Below are positions 29,340-30,205 of a stretch of 30,205 nt of DNA, one piece after another. Position numbers and translations under genes: made by a program. The DNA lies in the NCBI GenBank assembly GCA_000708835.1, contig DF237771.1, forward strand, positions 1-30,205. Direction: 5' to 3'. The notes under the pieces are model-generated. The model was given only the letters and a program-made list of their open reading frames with translations, was not told the DNA's origin and ran no database searches. Source of the stretch: Klebsormidium nitens (taxonomy: Eukaryota; Streptophyta; Klebsormidiophyceae; Klebsormidiales; Klebsormidiaceae). The number at the start of each line of letters is the position of its first letter. Within the stretch, counting starts at the first letter, position 1.

Positions 29340-30000
29340 TTTTAGCCTGGTCGCCGAGCAATTGCAGTTTGCGGCAAGGTTAAACCTCGTAACCAATGCT
29401 GACGTAAGCATATGGGTCGGGACTCGGAAGACAGGCTCGCGGGCGTATCGAGCGGAGCCGCCCGGATTTAACATAGATATGCCGAGACTCATGGCATGGC
29501 GAGAGGGCGATGAACGTCCGATATATGATCCGAAGAGTTTTGAGCAATGCGGCAGACTTGACAAGACTTGACGATGATCAGGCGATGCTGCGCTGGACAC
29601 GATTAATATACTACCATCCGAGGCTATATACGTCGAAGATATCGTGGCAGGCTTACACCATGGATGCATGGATCACATGGATGATCCGTTTTATGAATGA
29701 TCCATTTCAACCTTTGCCCACAAAACCTGAATCCAATATTATCAAATCTAAAATTAAACCGTCAATTTAGTAGTTCAGTAACTTTGAGTGACAATTTCAC
29801 TAAGTCACTACCGTGTGACCGCCGGGGTCCCACCGGGGTGTGACCGTGACATATTGAACATATGCCAAATATGTTTAAGAACCTGATGCAGCACTGCAGC
29901 AATTGAATTGCATGTGAGCAGGGATGCATGATTTCCAATCATACAACTTTTATGTGCTTGCATATACGTGCCGATGTGCGTTTCGGATGCTGGCATGGGC

Positions 30001-30014
30001 CCATGGTACCATGG
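30001..30014. repeat. 14-bp perfect palindrome
   Basis: CCATGGTACCATGG is self-complementary over 14 bp. It lies in non-coding sequence near the window end. Chance occurrence is possible, and no function is assigned. Confidence 0.5.
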
Positions 30015-30205
30015 TACAGCTAGTAAGCTATGGTGGATGATTGAAAGTCAAAAATTACTTTGATAGACCTTTAATATGCTTGCCAACCAGCAATTCGATT
30101 GCACCTCGAAACCCCTCTCGAGTGCCAATACGGTCAAATGGACACTCGAGCCGAGCTTTGTAACGATTACGACTGGTTAAGCCTAACCTCGTTCTCGACA
30201 GGATT

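Larger units (their letters stand above)
27505..30205. other. Intergenic region without a supported gene
   Basis: The first few hundred bases are probably 3' UTR of the homeodomain-B3 gene. Beyond that, short open frames on both strands lack domains or phase-matched partners. The most protein-like is 29332-29571 (+), 79 codons, with a possible one-base shift into 29510-29770; it could be a remnant of a mobile-element or unknown gene, but I recognise nothing. An element with 22-bp inverted ends lies at 29260-29339 and a 14-bp palindrome at 30001-30014. Confidence 0.5.

Overview
The window looks like nuclear DNA of a green plant-lineage eukaryote, most likely a streptophyte (charophyte) alga such as Klebsormidium. 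This is inferred from three things: many short GT-AG introns with phase-matched exons, GC-rich exons in a less GC-rich background, and the gene content. That content is a plant-type SnRK1 kinase, a GAS41/YAF9 YEATS protein, an ABI3-like B3 domain, a ZF-HD-like homeodomain and an RZ-1-like RNA-binding protein. Species assignment is inference. I saw no bacterial operon, CRISPR, tRNA or rRNA.

Layout. 1-1087 is intergenic, with one copy of a diverged dispersed repeat and a GC-rich hairpin. 1088-2204 (+) is an RRM plus CCHC zinc-knuckle glycine-rich RNA-binding protein in 3 exons. 2843-5540 (+) is a P-loop NTPase with Walker A and B motifs, in 5 exons, one intron being GC-AG. 5415-6539 (+) encodes a BRCT domain in another frame; it can be joined to the NTPase through an alternative acceptor 38 nt downstream. 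It ends at a TAA, after which the same frame stays open to 7211. 7212-8247 is a gap between convergent genes and carries the second repeat copy. 15418-8248 (-) is a complete SnRK1 alpha catalytic subunit, 9 exons, 542 aa. 16876-19859 (+) is a GAS41/YAF9-like YEATS protein, 5 exons, 304 aa, divergent from SnRK1. 21482-27504 (+) is best read as one 8-exon gene of 1353 aa joining a ZF-HD-like homeodomain to an ABI3/LAV-type B3 domain. 27505-30205 has no gene I can support, but holds a small element with 22-bp inverted ends.

The strongest unusual signals are these. (1) The homeodomain-B3 composite transcription factor is an architecture I do not know from any described family. (2) In the SnRK1 gene, the acceptor edge of exon 3, the donor edge of exon 3 and the acceptor edge of exon 4 have each been copied into the adjacent intron; the first forms an array of about 11 degenerate 100-bp units. 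(3) The NTPase/BRCT region has reading-frame overlaps that point to alternative splicing, decay or sequence errors.

Functional links, by inference only: SnRK1 is an energy-sensing kinase known in land plants to act on the B3 factor FUS3, and GAS41 is a histone-acylation reader of SWR1/NuA4-type complexes. Exon coordinates come from splice consensus, phase agreement and family alignment from memory. No transcript evidence was available.
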